Positions 55,905 to 64,000 of a DNA stretch of 64,000 nucleotides are shown here, piece after piece. A program made the translations under genes and the position numbers. Origin of the DNA: Actinomadura harenae (lineage in GTDB: Bacteria > Actinomycetota > Actinomycetes > Streptosporangiales > Streptosporangiaceae); the NCBI RefSeq assembly GCF_003696215.1, contig NZ_RFFG01000028.1, positions 1 through 64,000 on the forward strand, given 5' to 3'. Each line of letters starts with the position of its first letter. Within the stretch, counting starts at the first letter, position 1. A model generated the notes under the pieces. It worked only from the letters and a program-made list of their open reading frames with translations. It was not told the origin of the DNA and did no database searches.

Positions 55905-58124
55905 TCAGGTGGGGGTGAGGAGCCGGTGGGTCAGGGCGGTGTGGCGGCGGCCGGCGGAGGTGGTGCGGACGGCGGCGGCCAGGGCGCGGCGTGAGCCGGT
56001 GAGGACGACGAGCCGCTTGGCGCGGGTGATGGCGGTGTAGAGGAGGTTGCGCTGGAGCATCATCCAGGAGCTCGTGGTGAGGGGGATGACGACGGCGGGG
56101 TACTCGCTGCCCTGGCTTCGGTGGATGGTGATGGCGTAGGCGTGGGTGATCTCGTCGAGTTCGTCGAACGAGTAGTCGATGTCCTCGTCCTCGTCGGTGC
56201 GGACGGTGAGGGTGTGGTCTTCGCGGGAGACGGTCGTGACGACGCCGACGGTGCCGTTGAAGACGCCCGCCTCGCCCTTGTCGTAGTTGTTGCGAAGCTG
56301 GGTGACCTTGTCGCCGGGGCGGAAGACGCGGCCGCCGAAGCGGCGTTCGGGGACGGTCTCGCGGTGGGGGGTCAGGGCGTCCTGGAGGAGCGCGTTGAGG
56401 GAGCCGGCTCCGGCGGGGCCGCGGTGCATGGGGGCGAGGACCTGGATGTCGCGCCGGGCGTCCAGGTCGAACTTGGCGGGGATGCGGTTGACGACGACGT
56501 CGACGGTGAGGGCCGCGGTCTCCTCGGAGTCCTCGCAGGGGAACAGGAAGAAGTCGGGGTAGCCGCGGGTGTGCGGGTGGTCGCCGGCGTTGACGCGGTG
56601 GGCGTTGACGACGATGCCGGACTGCTGGGCCTGGCGGAAGATCTTGGTGAGGCGGACGCGCGGGATGGCCGCGTCGGCGCCGAGGAGGTCGGCGAGGACC
56701 TCTCCGGCGCCGACGGACGGGAGCTGGTCGACGTCGCCGACCAGGAGCAGGTGCGCGCCGGGCGGGACGGCCTTGATCAGCTTGTTGGCGAGGATGAGGT
56801 CGACCATCGAGCACTCGTCGACGACGACCAGGTCGGTGTCGAGGGGGTTGTCCTGGTCGAACTTGGCGTCGCCGCCGGGCTGGAGCTGGAGCAGGCGGTG
56901 GATGGTGGCGGCCTCGTGTCCGGTGAGCTCGGCGAGGCGTTTGGCGGCGCGGCCGGTCGGCGCGACGAGGGTGATCTTGGCCTTCTTGGCCGCGGCGAGT
57001 TCGACGACGGAGCGGACGGTGAAGCTCTTGCCGCAGCCGGGGCCGCCGGTGAGCACGGCGACCTTCTCGGTGAGGGCGAGCCGGACGGCCTGCTCTTGCT
57101 CGGGGGCGAGTTCGGTGCCGGTGCGTTCGCGTAGCCAGGTGAGGGCCTTGAGCCAGTCGACGTCGGCGAACGCGGCGAGCCGGTCCTTCGGGACGTTGAG
57201 GAGGGTGCGCAGGCCGCGGGCGACGGACCGCTCGGCGCGGTGGAAGGGGACCAGGTAGACGGCGGGGACGTCGTTCACGCGTTCGCGGACGACGCCCTCG
57301 TCGCCCGCGAGCTCGTCGAGGGCGGGGACGATGAGGTCGCGGGCGACGCCGAGGATCTTCTCGGCGGCGGTGACGAGGTTGGGCTCGGGCAGGAAGCAGT
57401 GGCCCTGGTCGGCGGCCTCGGACAGGGTGTACTGGAGCCCGGCCTTGATGCGCTCGGGGCTGTCGTGCGGGATGCCGACGGCCTGCGCGATGGTGTCGGC
57501 GGTCTTGAAGCCGATGCCCCACACATCGGCGGCGAGCCGGTACGGCTCGCGGCGGACGGTGTCGATGGACGTGTCGCCGTACTGCTTGTAGATGCGGACG
57601 GCGAGGGAGGTGGAGACGCCGACGCCCTGCAGGAAGACCATGACCTCCTTGATGGCCTTCTGCTCCTGCCAGGCGGCGGCGATGCGCGCGGTACGGCGCT
57701 TGCCGAGGCCGCGCACCTCGACGAGCCGTCCGGGCTCCTCCTCGATGACGCGGAGGATGTCGGTGCCGAAGTGGGAGACCATGCGGTCGGCCATCACCGG
57801 GCCGATGCCCTTGATCATGCCGGAGCCGAGGTAGCGGCGGATGCCCTGGACGGTCGCGGGCAGCACGGTCGAGTAGGAGTCGGCCTCGAACTGCCGGCCG
57901 TACTTGGGGTGGGAGCGCCAGCGGCCGGTCATCCTGATGCTCTCGCCGACCTGGGCGCCGAGGAGGGCGCCGACGACGGTGAGCAGGTCGGCGCCGGACT
58001 TCTCGGTGGCGACGCGCGCCACGGTGTACCCGGTGTCGTCGTTGGCATAGGTGATCCGTTCGAGCACCGCCTCGAGGATCACCGGTTTCGGGGGAACTGC
58101 CGCCTGGTTCGTCACGGATCCCAT
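55905..58124 (-). CDS. recD2: RecD2-type ATP-dependent DNA helicase
   Basis: A 739-residue SF1B helicase with the RecD2 layout. The N-terminal OB-like part opens VILEAVLERITYANDDTGYT. Helix-hairpin-helix elements are MIKGIGPVMADRMVSHFG and VEVRGLGKRRTARIAAAW. The motor has Walker A TGGPGCGKSFTVRSV near residue 355, Walker B LVVVDECSMVDL near 433, and GDVDQLPSVGAGEVL and TIHRSQGSEYPAVV near the end. RecD2 unwinds DNA 5' to 3' without RecB or RecC and is linked to repair of damage and replication stress. ATG 58124 gives the usual family length. No recB or recC lies nearby. Confidence 0.95.
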   Translation of the reverse strand: MGSVTNQAAVPPKPVILEAVLERITYANDDTGYTVARVATEKSGADLLTVVGALLGAQVGESIRMTGRWRSHPKYGRQFEADSYSTVLPATVQGIRRYLGSGMIKGIGPVMADRMVSHFGTDILRVIEEEPGRLVEVRGLGKRRTARIAAAWQEQKAIKEVMVFLQGVGVSTSLAVRIYKQYGDTSIDTVRREPYRLAADVWGIGFKTADTIAQAVGIPHDSPERIKAGLQYTLSEAADQGHCFLPEPNLVTAAEKILGVARDLIVPALDELAGDEGVVRERVNDVPAVYLVPFHRAERSVARGLRTLLNVPKDRLAAFADVDWLKALTWLRERTGTELAPEQEQAVRLALTEKVAVLTGGPGCGKSFTVRSVVELAAAKKAKITLVAPTGRAAKRLAELTGHEAATIHRLLQLQPGGDAKFDQDNPLDTDLVVVDECSMVDLILANKLIKAVPPGAHLLLVGDVDQLPSVGAGEVLADLLGADAAIPRVRLTKIFRQAQQSGIVVNAHRVNAGDHPHTRGYPDFFLFPCEDSEETAALTVDVVVNRIPAKFDLDARRDIQVLAPMHRGPAGAGSLNALLQDALTPHRETVPERRFGGRVFRPGDKVTQLRNNYDKGEAGVFNGTVGVVTTVSREDHTLTVRTDEDEDIDYSFDELDEITHAYAITIHRSQGSEYPAVVIPLTTSSWMMLQRNLLYTAITRAKRLVVLTGSRRALAAAVRTTSAGRRHTALTHRLLTPT

Positions 58125-58280
58125 CCTCGCGGACCGGCCGCCGCCACCGAAACCGAAACCGGTTCTGGGGATAACCCGCGGGTTCGTCTTGGCCGCATCC
58201 GGCGAACGATCTGGATCTTCACGTGATCGCGACGTACGTTCCGGGCGCACACGTACCACGAGTACCGGGAGGTACCACTG

Positions 58281-60386
58281 GTGTTCCGCTCCCGAACCCT
58301 GGCCCTCGCGGTGGGGCTCGCCACCGCCGTTCCGCTCGTCGCCGCCTCTCCGGCCACGGGCCACGCCACCGTCCCCGCCCCCATCCCCGGATTCACGGCC
58401 AAGTCCTCGGCCTGGCAGCGCGCGTACGAGAAGGAGTTCAGCGCGATCCCGTCCGCCGCCAACGCGCGGCGTCTCGACGCGGAGCTGGCACAGGAGCCCG
58501 CGCTGGCGGGGACCACCGGCGACTGGCATCGGGTCCAGCGCATCGTCCGCGAGCTGCGTTCCTATGGACTGAAGCCGCAGGTGAACACCTACTACACGTA
58601 CCTGTCGCGGCCTAAGCGCGTCAGCGTGGAGATGACCGCGCCCCAGCGACGCGTCCTGCCGGTCAAGGAGACCAAGCAGCCCTGGCAGAAGTACTTCGAC
58701 GACATCATCCCCGGCTACAACGGGCTGTCGCCGTCAGGGAACGTGGAAGGCGAGGTCGTTTACGCCAACTACGGTCGTCCCGAGGACTTCGCGCTGCTCG
58801 CCAAGAACGGAATCTCACTCAAGGGCAAGATCGCTCTGGTCCGCTACGGACAGGTGTTCCGGGGTGTGAAACCCGCTCAGGCGGCCAAGGCGGGCGCCAA
58901 GGCCGTCATCATCTACTCGGATCCCGCCAACGACGGATTCAACCGGGGCACGGTCTACCCGAAGGGGCCGTGGCGCGCGTCCGACGGCATCCAGCGCGGC
59001 AGCGTCGCCCAGATGATGTACGCCGCGGGTGACCCGCTCACCCCCGGCTGGGCGTCGACGAAGCACGCGCGCAGGCTGAAGCCGTCGCAGGCGCCGGAGC
59101 TCCAGGGACTCATCCCGACCACGCCGATCTCCTACGGCGCCGCCGAGCCGCTCCTGCGCGCGCTCAACGGGGCCCAGGTGCCGAAGGAATGGCAGGGCGG
59201 CCTGCCCTTCCCCTACCATTTCGGCCCCGGCGGAACGCGCGTCCACCTGGATCTGCAAAGCGACTTCATCACCACGCCCATCTGGGACGTGACGGTGCGC
59301 ATCCCCGGGGCGAAGCGTCCTGACCAGGAGGTCGTCCTTGGCGGCCACCACGACGCCTGGGCGTACGGGTCGCTGGACAACCTGTCCGGCACCGAGAACG
59401 TGCTGCAGGTGGCCCGTGCACTCGGGAAGCTCCTGAAGCGCGGTTGGCGTCCTGACCGGACGGTCGTCCTAGCGACATGGGACGGCGAGGAGTACGGCAT
59501 CTACGGCAGTACCGAGTACGCCGAGGAGCACGAGAAGCAGCTCCGTAACGCGGTCGCCTACGTGAACATGGACATGGCGGCCGGTTCGGAGTTCACTCCG
59601 GCGTCCACCCCCGCGCTCGACCAGAGCGTCATCGACGCGTCCAAGGAAGTTCCCTGGCCCGGCACCAACGGAACGCTCTACGACGCCTGGAAAGAGCAGA
59701 ACAAGGGTCAGACGCCCATCGACCGCATTGGCGGCGGCTCCGACTTCCAGCCGTTCTTCCAGCGATTCGGCGTTCCCGCCATGGACCTTGGCGCGACCAG
59801 CCCCGGAACGTCCGGGAACTACCACTGCACCTGCGACGACTTCTACTCCACGGAGCACTTCGGTGACCCGACCTGGGAGTACCACGCGGCCATGTCCAAG
59901 CTCGCGGGCATCGCGACCCTGCGCCTGGCCAACGCCGACGTCATCGCCATGCACTACCAGCCCTACGCCGCCGAGACCGTCGGCTATCTGAACGACTTCA
60001 GCACCGAGCAGCAGCAGAAGCTCGGCAAGGTGGCGGTGGACGTTTCACGTGACGTCCGGCAGGCGCAGGCATGGGAGAAGGCTGCGCAGGCACTCCAGGA
60101 TCGGGCCGACAAGGCGCTCGCCAAGGGCGACACCGCCGTGTTCCGTTCCCTCAACGACCGTCTCATCCGGGCGGAGCGGGACCTGCTGACGAACGCCGGC
60201 CTGCCTGCGCGTCCGTGGTACCGGCACCAGATCTACGCGCCTGGTCTCGACACCGGATACGCCACCCAGCGCCTGCCGGCTCTGCATGACGCCTTGTTCC
60301 TGCAGAACAACCCGGCCAGTGCGCGCGTGTACGAGGGGCGCCTGTACGCCAGTCTCCAAGCCGCGACCCGAACTCTCACCCTCTGA
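58281..60386 (+). CDS. secreted M28 family peptidase with PA domain (glutamate carboxypeptidase II-like)
   Basis: A 701-residue exported zinc peptidase. A Sec signal peptide covers residues 1-29 (ALAVGLATAVPLVAASPATG). A PA domain follows at about 130-300. The M28 active site is clear: LGGHHDAWAYGSLDNLSG near 355 (His, Asp), WDGEEYGIYGSTEYA near 400 (catalytic Glu), YVNMDMAAGSEFTP near 430 and NYHCTCDDFYSTEHFGD near 510 (metal His). The C-terminal 130 residues resemble the dimerisation domain of transferrin-receptor-like peptidases. It cleaves C-terminal amino acids from peptides outside the cell. A mutarotase gene follows 8 bp later on the same strand. Confidence 0.94.
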   Translation: MFRSRTLALAVGLATAVPLVAASPATGHATVPAPIPGFTAKSSAWQRAYEKEFSAIPSAANARRLDAELAQEPALAGTTGDWHRVQRIVRELRSYGLKPQVNTYYTYLSRPKRVSVEMTAPQRRVLPVKETKQPWQKYFDDIIPGYNGLSPSGNVEGEVVYANYGRPEDFALLAKNGISLKGKIALVRYGQVFRGVKPAQAAKAGAKAVIIYSDPANDGFNRGTVYPKGPWRASDGIQRGSVAQMMYAAGDPLTPGWASTKHARRLKPSQAPELQGLIPTTPISYGAAEPLLRALNGAQVPKEWQGGLPFPYHFGPGGTRVHLDLQSDFITTPIWDVTVRIPGAKRPDQEVVLGGHHDAWAYGSLDNLSGTENVLQVARALGKLLKRGWRPDRTVVLATWDGEEYGIYGSTEYAEEHEKQLRNAVAYVNMDMAAGSEFTPASTPALDQSVIDASKEVPWPGTNGTLYDAWKEQNKGQTPIDRIGGGSDFQPFFQRFGVPAMDLGATSPGTSGNYHCTCDDFYSTEHFGDPTWEYHAAMSKLAGIATLRLANADVIAMHYQPYAAETVGYLNDFSTEQQQKLGKVAVDVSRDVRQAQAWEKAAQALQDRADKALAKGDTAVFRSLNDRLIRAERDLLTNAGLPARPWYRHQIYAPGLDTGYATQRLPALHDALFLQNNPASARVYEGRLYASLQAATRTLTL

Positions 60387-60394
60387 GGACGGTC

Positions 60395-61552
60395 ATGAAG
60401 CCCCTTCACGCAGCCTCAGGCGCCGTGCTCCTGGGCACGGCCATGCTCTTCACGGCCGTCCCTGCCAGCGCCACCAGTGGACCGTCCATCACCAAGGAGG
60501 CGTTCGGGAAGCTCTCCGACGGCACGAGAGTGGACCGGTACACCCTCCGCAACACCCACGGGATGCACGTCCGGATCCTCACCTACGGCGGCATCATCCA
60601 GATGCTGGACGTCCCGGACCGTAAAGGCCACGACGCCAACGTCGCCCTCGGCTTCGCCACGCTGAAGGACTACGTCGACAAGAACGGCGGCCCGTACTTC
60701 GGCGCCCTCATCGGACGCTACGCGAACCGCGTGGCCAAGGGCCGCTTCACCCTGGACGGAAAGACGTACCAGCTTCCCATCAACAACGGCCCCAACAGCC
60801 TGCACGGCGGCATCAAGGGCTTCAACACGAAGGTCTGGAAGGCCACGGTGACCAAGGGCAAGGACACCGTCGCCCTGCACCTCGCCTATGTCAGCAAGAA
60901 CGGCGAGGAGGGTTACCCGGGGACGCTCACCACGAACGTCACCTACACCCTCGGCGCCAGCGACCGGCTACGGCTGGACTACCGGGCCACGACCGACAAG
61001 CCCACGATCGTCAATCTGACGAACCACTCGTATTTCAACCTGGCGGGTGAGGGCACGGGCGACGCCTACGGCCATCGGCTCCAGGTCAACGCGTCCCGCT
61101 ACACGCCCACCGACGCCACCCAGATCCCCACCGGAAGGCTCGCTCCGGTCAAGGGCACGCCCTTCGACTTCACGCGCCCCCACACCATCGGCGAGCGCAT
61201 CCGCGACAACGATCCGCAGCTCCTCATCGGCCATGGCTACGACCACAACTTCGTCCTGAACCAGCGCCGCCCAGGGGAGCTCACGCTCGCCGCCACGGTC
61301 ACCGAGCCCCGCACCGGGCGCGTCCTGCGCCTCAGCACCACGCAGCCGGGCGTCCAGCTGTACACGGCCAACTTCCTGGACGGCTCTCTCGTCGGCACCA
61401 GTGGCCACGCCTACCGCCAGGGTGACGCGCTGGCCCTGGAGACCCAGCACTTCCCTGACTCCCCCAACCACCCGGCCTTCCCCTCGACCGTCCTGCGGCC
61501 GGGGCAGACCTTCACCTCGACGACCACGTACGCCTTCTCCACGACCGGCTGA
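60395..61552 (+). CDS. secreted aldose 1-epimerase (galactose mutarotase family)
   Basis: A 385-residue exported protein. The signal peptide is residues 1-26, ending PASA. The mutarotase fold then shows LRNTHGMHVRILTYGGII, ALIGRYANRVAKGRFTLDG near 100 and the catalytic His in IVNLTNHSYFNLAGEG near 210. The acid Glu is in DALALETQHFPDSPNHP near 348. It equilibrates alpha and beta anomers of sugars. Being secreted is unusual for mutarotases but is seen in actinomycetes that feed on polysaccharides. It lies 8 bp behind the M28 peptidase gene, so the two are probably one operon. A perfect hairpin follows. Confidence 0.94.
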   Translation: MKPLHAASGAVLLGTAMLFTAVPASATSGPSITKEAFGKLSDGTRVDRYTLRNTHGMHVRILTYGGIIQMLDVPDRKGHDANVALGFATLKDYVDKNGGPYFGALIGRYANRVAKGRFTLDGKTYQLPINNGPNSLHGGIKGFNTKVWKATVTKGKDTVALHLAYVSKNGEEGYPGTLTTNVTYTLGASDRLRLDYRATTDKPTIVNLTNHSYFNLAGEGTGDAYGHRLQVNASRYTPTDATQIPTGRLAPVKGTPFDFTRPHTIGERIRDNDPQLLIGHGYDHNFVLNQRRPGELTLAATVTEPRTGRVLRLSTTQPGVQLYTANFLDGSLVGTSGHAYRQGDALALETQHFPDSPNHPAFPSTVLRPGQTFTSTTTYAFSTTG

Positions 61553-61585
61553 CGCTGCTCTTCGCATGAGCGCGTGAGCGGAACG

Positions 61586-61619
61586 GTGTGCCCGAACACC
61601 TTTGGGTGTTCGGGCACAC
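61586..61619. terminator. bidirectional hairpin between mutarotase and mtnA
   Basis: GTGTGCCCGAACACC (61586-61600) and GGTGTTCGGGCACAC (61605-61619) pair perfectly over 15 bp around TTTG. It lies between the stops of two convergent genes. There is no T-run, as is normal for many actinomycete terminators. Confidence 0.75.
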
Positions 61620-61643
61620 GCGTGTGCGCGAGCCGATGAACGC

Positions 61644-62669
61644 TTATCGGGCGCGGGCCGGCGTTTGACCGTCGGCAAGGATGAGAGGGCCGGTTTCGGT
61701 GATCAGGGCCGTGATGAGGCGGGCCGGGGTCACATCGAAGGCCGGATTGTGGGCCCGGGCGCCTTCCGGGGTGACCGAGGCGGGGCCGTTGGCCAGGATC
61801 TCAGCAGGTGAGCGTTGCTCGATGGGGATGTGCTCGCCGTCCGGAGTGGAGAGGTCGATGGTGCTCCAGGGGGCGGCGACCAGGAACGGGATGCCGGCGG
61901 CGGCGCACGCCAGGGCCACGGCCAGGGTTCCGACCTTGTTGGCGGTGTCGCCGTTCGCGGCTATGCGATCGGCTCCGACGATCGCGGCGTCCACGTGGCC
62001 TCGAAGGATGGTCCCGGCAGCGGCACTGTCGGGTTGGACGTAGTAGGGGATGCCCAGCTGGTGGAGTTCCCAGGCGGTCAGGCGGGAGCCCTGTAGGAGG
62101 GGGCGCGTTTCGTTCGCATAGACGGTATCGATGAGGTTTCGGGTATGGAGCTCCCGGACGACGCCCAGAGCCGTGCCCCAGCCCGCCGTTGCGAGGGCTC
62201 CAGCGTTGCAGTGGGTGAGGAGCCGGAGGGGTTTGGCTCCCAGGCGGGTGCTCAGCCAGTCCGCTCCGTGGCGCCCTATCGCGTGGTTCCCCTGGACGTC
62301 CTCGTCCAGAACGGCCAGGGCTTCCGCAAGGACGGCGTCGGTGCCCTTCTCGGCCAGGGAACGGACTCGGTCCACTCCGGCCGCCAGGTTGACCGCTGTG
62401 GGACGGGCCTCCCGGATCCGCGTTATGGCGGCGTCCAAGGTGGCGGCGTCCCAGCCTTCCCGCTCCCCCTGGCGCAGGGCCACGACGACGCCCAGGGCCC
62501 CGGCCACGCCCAGGGCGGGCGCTCCGCGGACGACAAGTCGCTTGATCGCGTCGACCAGGTCGTCGACGTCGGTGATGTCCCGGTACTCCACGCGCGCGGG
62601 CAGGAGCGTCTGGTCGAGGAGACGCAGTGAGTCACCGGTCCACTCGATGGGGGCGATATCTGGCGTCAT
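61644..62669 (-). CDS. mtnA: S-methyl-5-thioribose-1-phosphate isomerase
   Basis: A 341-residue MtnA of the eIF2B-like fold. Landmark residues are in place: KRLVVRGAPALGVAGALG near 42, LLTHCNAGALATAGWGTALG near 145 (catalytic Cys), and VGADRIAANGDTANKVGT near 227 (catalytic Asp). It converts methylthioribose-1-phosphate to methylthioribulose-1-phosphate in methionine salvage after polyamine or ethylene-like use of SAM. ATG 62669 was chosen because the family starts near IEWTGDSLRLLDQ. It sits 4 bp behind the CGNR gene, so the two form an operon. No other salvage genes are adjacent. Confidence 0.95.
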   Translation of the reverse strand: MTPDIAPIEWTGDSLRLLDQTLLPARVEYRDITDVDDLVDAIKRLVVRGAPALGVAGALGVVVALRQGEREGWDAATLDAAITRIREARPTAVNLAAGVDRVRSLAEKGTDAVLAEALAVLDEDVQGNHAIGRHGADWLSTRLGAKPLRLLTHCNAGALATAGWGTALGVVRELHTRNLIDTVYANETRPLLQGSRLTAWELHQLGIPYYVQPDSAAAGTILRGHVDAAIVGADRIAANGDTANKVGTLAVALACAAAGIPFLVAAPWSTIDLSTPDGEHIPIEQRSPAEILANGPASVTPEGARAHNPAFDVTPARLITALITETGPLILADGQTPARAR

Positions 62670-62673
62670 AGGT

Positions 62674-63201
62674 TCATTTTCTCGCACGCCTGTGGGATGC
62701 GACACGTTCACGGCTTCCGCATCGTGCCGAGCAGTAGCGGCGGGGTGCGCCACGGCCGGTCATGACGAAGGGCCTTCCGCAGGAAGCGGACGCGCACAGT
62801 CCGCCTGGGAGAGCCCTCCGTTCGGCCAGGAGAACGGCCAGGGCGAGCGCGGAGGAGGCCGCGAACCACTCGGCCCAGGACGCGTCGTCGTCGCGATCCG
62901 CGTGCAGGTGCCAGAACGTGCCGTCGTGGGCGCTCAGCCTTGGCGGCGCGGCGGTCTCGGCCAGGAGGTCGTTGATGAGGCGGGCGGCCGTGTCGACGTC
63001 CGGAGCCCCGAAGATCTCCCAGAGGCGGTCGGCGACCGGACGCAGGGCGGCGACGTCGGCGTCGGTGACGTCCGGTCTGGCCGGCTCCCCGTGCGCGTGC
63101 AAGAGGGACGCGACCGCCGAGGCGTCCGCCTCGTCCACGCGAAGTGCGCCGGTCAGGGCGGCGGCCCGTTCGGCGGCGTCCGATGGCCGGTTGATCACCA
63201 C
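62674..63201 (-). CDS. CGNR-type zinc-finger protein
   Basis: A 175-residue ABATE/CGNR family protein. The helical N-terminal half contains VTDADVAALRPVADRLWEIF and TAARLINDLLAETAAPPRLS. The zinc knuckle is GLCASASCGRPFVMTGRGAPRR then YCSARCGSRERVASHR, with CGSR in place of CGNR. The strong ribosome site AAGGAGG precedes GTG 63201. It is the first gene of an operon with mtnA, only 4 bp apart, and is divergent from an MFS gene. This is the third CGNR protein in the window. Confidence 0.9.
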   Translation of the reverse strand: MVINRPSDAAERAAALTGALRVDEADASAVASLLHAHGEPARPDVTDADVAALRPVADRLWEIFGAPDVDTAARLINDLLAETAAPPRLSAHDGTFWHLHADRDDDASWAEWFAASSALALAVLLAERRALPGGLCASASCGRPFVMTGRGAPRRYCSARCGSRERVASHRRARK

Positions 63202-63226
63202 GTCCTCCTTGTGTTACGTCTTTTAC

Positions 63227-64000
63227 ATGATAAGCCGTTACGGAGGTGCGGCGGCCTACTTCGCCGGTGCGCTCGGCGCACGGACGGCCGACGAGATGTC
63301 GGCTCCCGCGTTGTTGCTGCTCGGGATGGCCGTGCTGGGGTCCGAGCGTCCGGCCTCGCTGCTGTTCGCCGCGTTGACCGTGGCGTCCGCCATAGGCGGG
63401 CCGCTGCTGGGCGCCCTGATGGATCGCGCGGCCCGTCCCGGCCTGTTCCTGGCTCTTGCCCTGGGCGGCTATGCCGCCGGGCTGGCCTTGGTGACGGCCG
63501 TTCTGGGACACCTGGGGACGGCCCTGGCGGTGGCCGTCCTCACCGGGCTTCTCGCACCGGCACTGTCAGGGGCCTGGACCGCACGCCTTGTCGACGTCCT
63601 GCCTGAGCGGCACCTGGGGCGCGGCCATTCACTTGATGCGGCGACCTACAACGTGGCCGCGCTGGCCGGTCCTGCCGCGGCGGGCCTCATCGCAGGGGTT
63701 GATCCCTACTGGGCCATGGCGGCGACCATCGTTTTGCTGCTTCTGGCCGTTCCGGCCGCGTTGGCGCTTCCGCCTCAGAAGCCGCGTGCGTCCGCCGCCT
63801 TCACCGCCGACCTCAAAGCGGGCTTCGCGGCCATCGTGCGCGCGCCCGGGTTGCGGCGGGTCACGGCGGCTTCCATGGTCGCGTTCGTCGGCACGGGGAT
63901 GCTGATCGTGTCGTGTCCTCCGCTGGGCGAGCGCCACCTCGGCGGGGCCGGGCACGGCGGACTGCTGCTGTCCTTGCTGGCGGCGGGGGCGATGGTCACT
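63227..64000 (+). CDS. MFS transporter (cut by the right window edge)
   Basis: The frame is open from ATG 63227 to the window end, 258 codons without a stop. It reads ISRYGGAAAYFAGALGARTA in the first helix region and continues with repeated hydrophobic helices (LFAALTVASAIGGPLLGALM, LFLALALGGYAAGLALVTAV). The motif A equivalent is GALMDRAARPGLF. The segment with LAGPAAAGLIAG fits helix 5. It looks like a drug- or metabolite-export MFS. No ribosome site precedes the ATG and only 25 bp separate it from the divergent CGNR start, so it may be leaderless. The C-terminal half is outside the window. Confidence 0.85.
   Translation, partial: MISRYGGAAAYFAGALGARTADEMSAPALLLLGMAVLGSERPASLLFAALTVASAIGGPLLGALMDRAARPGLFLALALGGYAAGLALVTAVLGHLGTALAVAVLTGLLAPALSGAWTARLVDVLPERHLGRGHSLDAATYNVAALAGPAAAGLIAGVDPYWAMAATIVLLLLAVPAALALPPQKPRASAAFTADLKAGFAAIVRAPGLRRVTAASMVAFVGTGMLIVSCPPLGERHLGGAGHGGLLLSLLAAGAMVT

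Noticed and set aside
1-64000. CRISPR array, prophage or toxin-antitoxin module
   Set aside because: No regularly spaced short repeats, phage structural genes or paired small toxin and antitoxin genes were seen.

Overview
This window is 64 kb of very GC-rich DNA from an actinomycete chromosome. The signs are GTG starts, SARP and LuxR/AfsR-type regulators, a mycothiol-dependent enzyme, an XRE(DUF5753)/DUF397/ATPase trio and many TetR and MarR regulators with palindromic operators. The style resembles Streptosporangiales such as Actinomadura, but that placement is an inference from gene content, not a database result. No transposase, integrase, phage module or CRISPR array was seen. Most of the window is an accessory 'regulator plus divergent enzyme or pump' landscape.

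Layout. 0-10.5 kb: the edge of a MerR gene with a classic MerR promoter, a maleylpyruvate-isomerase-family enzyme, an M20 amidohydrolase, a YbaB-like protein, a large LuxR ATPase regulator, a TDT transporter with a divergent LysR regulator, YceI, a universal stress protein and a CHAP-domain membrane protein. 10.66-11.0 kb: tRNA-Gly, tRNA-Cys and tRNA-Val followed by a perfect terminator and then a tRNA-like 5' fragment.

11.1-16.4 kb is the most unusual region. A 69-residue peptide carries 12 cysteines in its last 45 residues. Downstream in the same direction are a MauE/DoxX-type redox membrane protein, a MauD/TlpA-type thioredoxin and an ABC exporter that lacks a peptidase domain. A convergent S26 signal peptidase and a divergent SARP regulator follow. 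I read this as a biosynthesis and export cassette for a disulfide-rich secreted peptide: MauE/MauD would oxidise it, the exporter would move it, and the S26 protease would cut at an Ala-Ala-Ala site. The SARP would control it, because exact 11-bp direct repeats lie between the protease and SARP genes. No RiPP-modifying enzyme is visible.

16.4-25.6 kb: a DrrAB-like ABC-2 drug exporter with a divergent TetR gene and three evenly spaced operators, an autoregulated-looking TetR gene, a 35-residue peptide coupled to a glycosyltransferase, a TetR/MFS pair with twin operators, then a membrane-anchored Pro-rich protein and a secreted protein. 25.7-35.8 kb: small-molecule enzymes (phosphotransferase, MFS, PLP enzyme, MBL hydrolase, carboxylesterase, SDR, alpha/beta hydrolase, VOC, SnoaL-like, F420/NADP-type oxidoreductase) mixed with CGNR and MarR regulators.

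35.8-39.1 kb: the XRE/DUF397/ATPase trio, a decayed adenosylhomocysteinase-like gene coupled to a NUDIX gene, and a small membrane protein. 39.1-50.9 kb: two MarR-type regulators, an esterase, a beta-helix membrane protein, ArsR/hydrolase and dioxygenase genes, a split FluG-like pair (amidohydrolase and glutamine-synthetase-like), a CGNR protein and a TetR/FAD-monooxygenase pair. 51-64 kb: a twin-CDGSH protein, an MBL hydrolase, an O-methyltransferase, unknown proteins, a RecD2-type helicase, a secreted M28 peptidase with a secreted mutarotase, a CGNR-mtnA operon and an MFS gene cut by the right edge.
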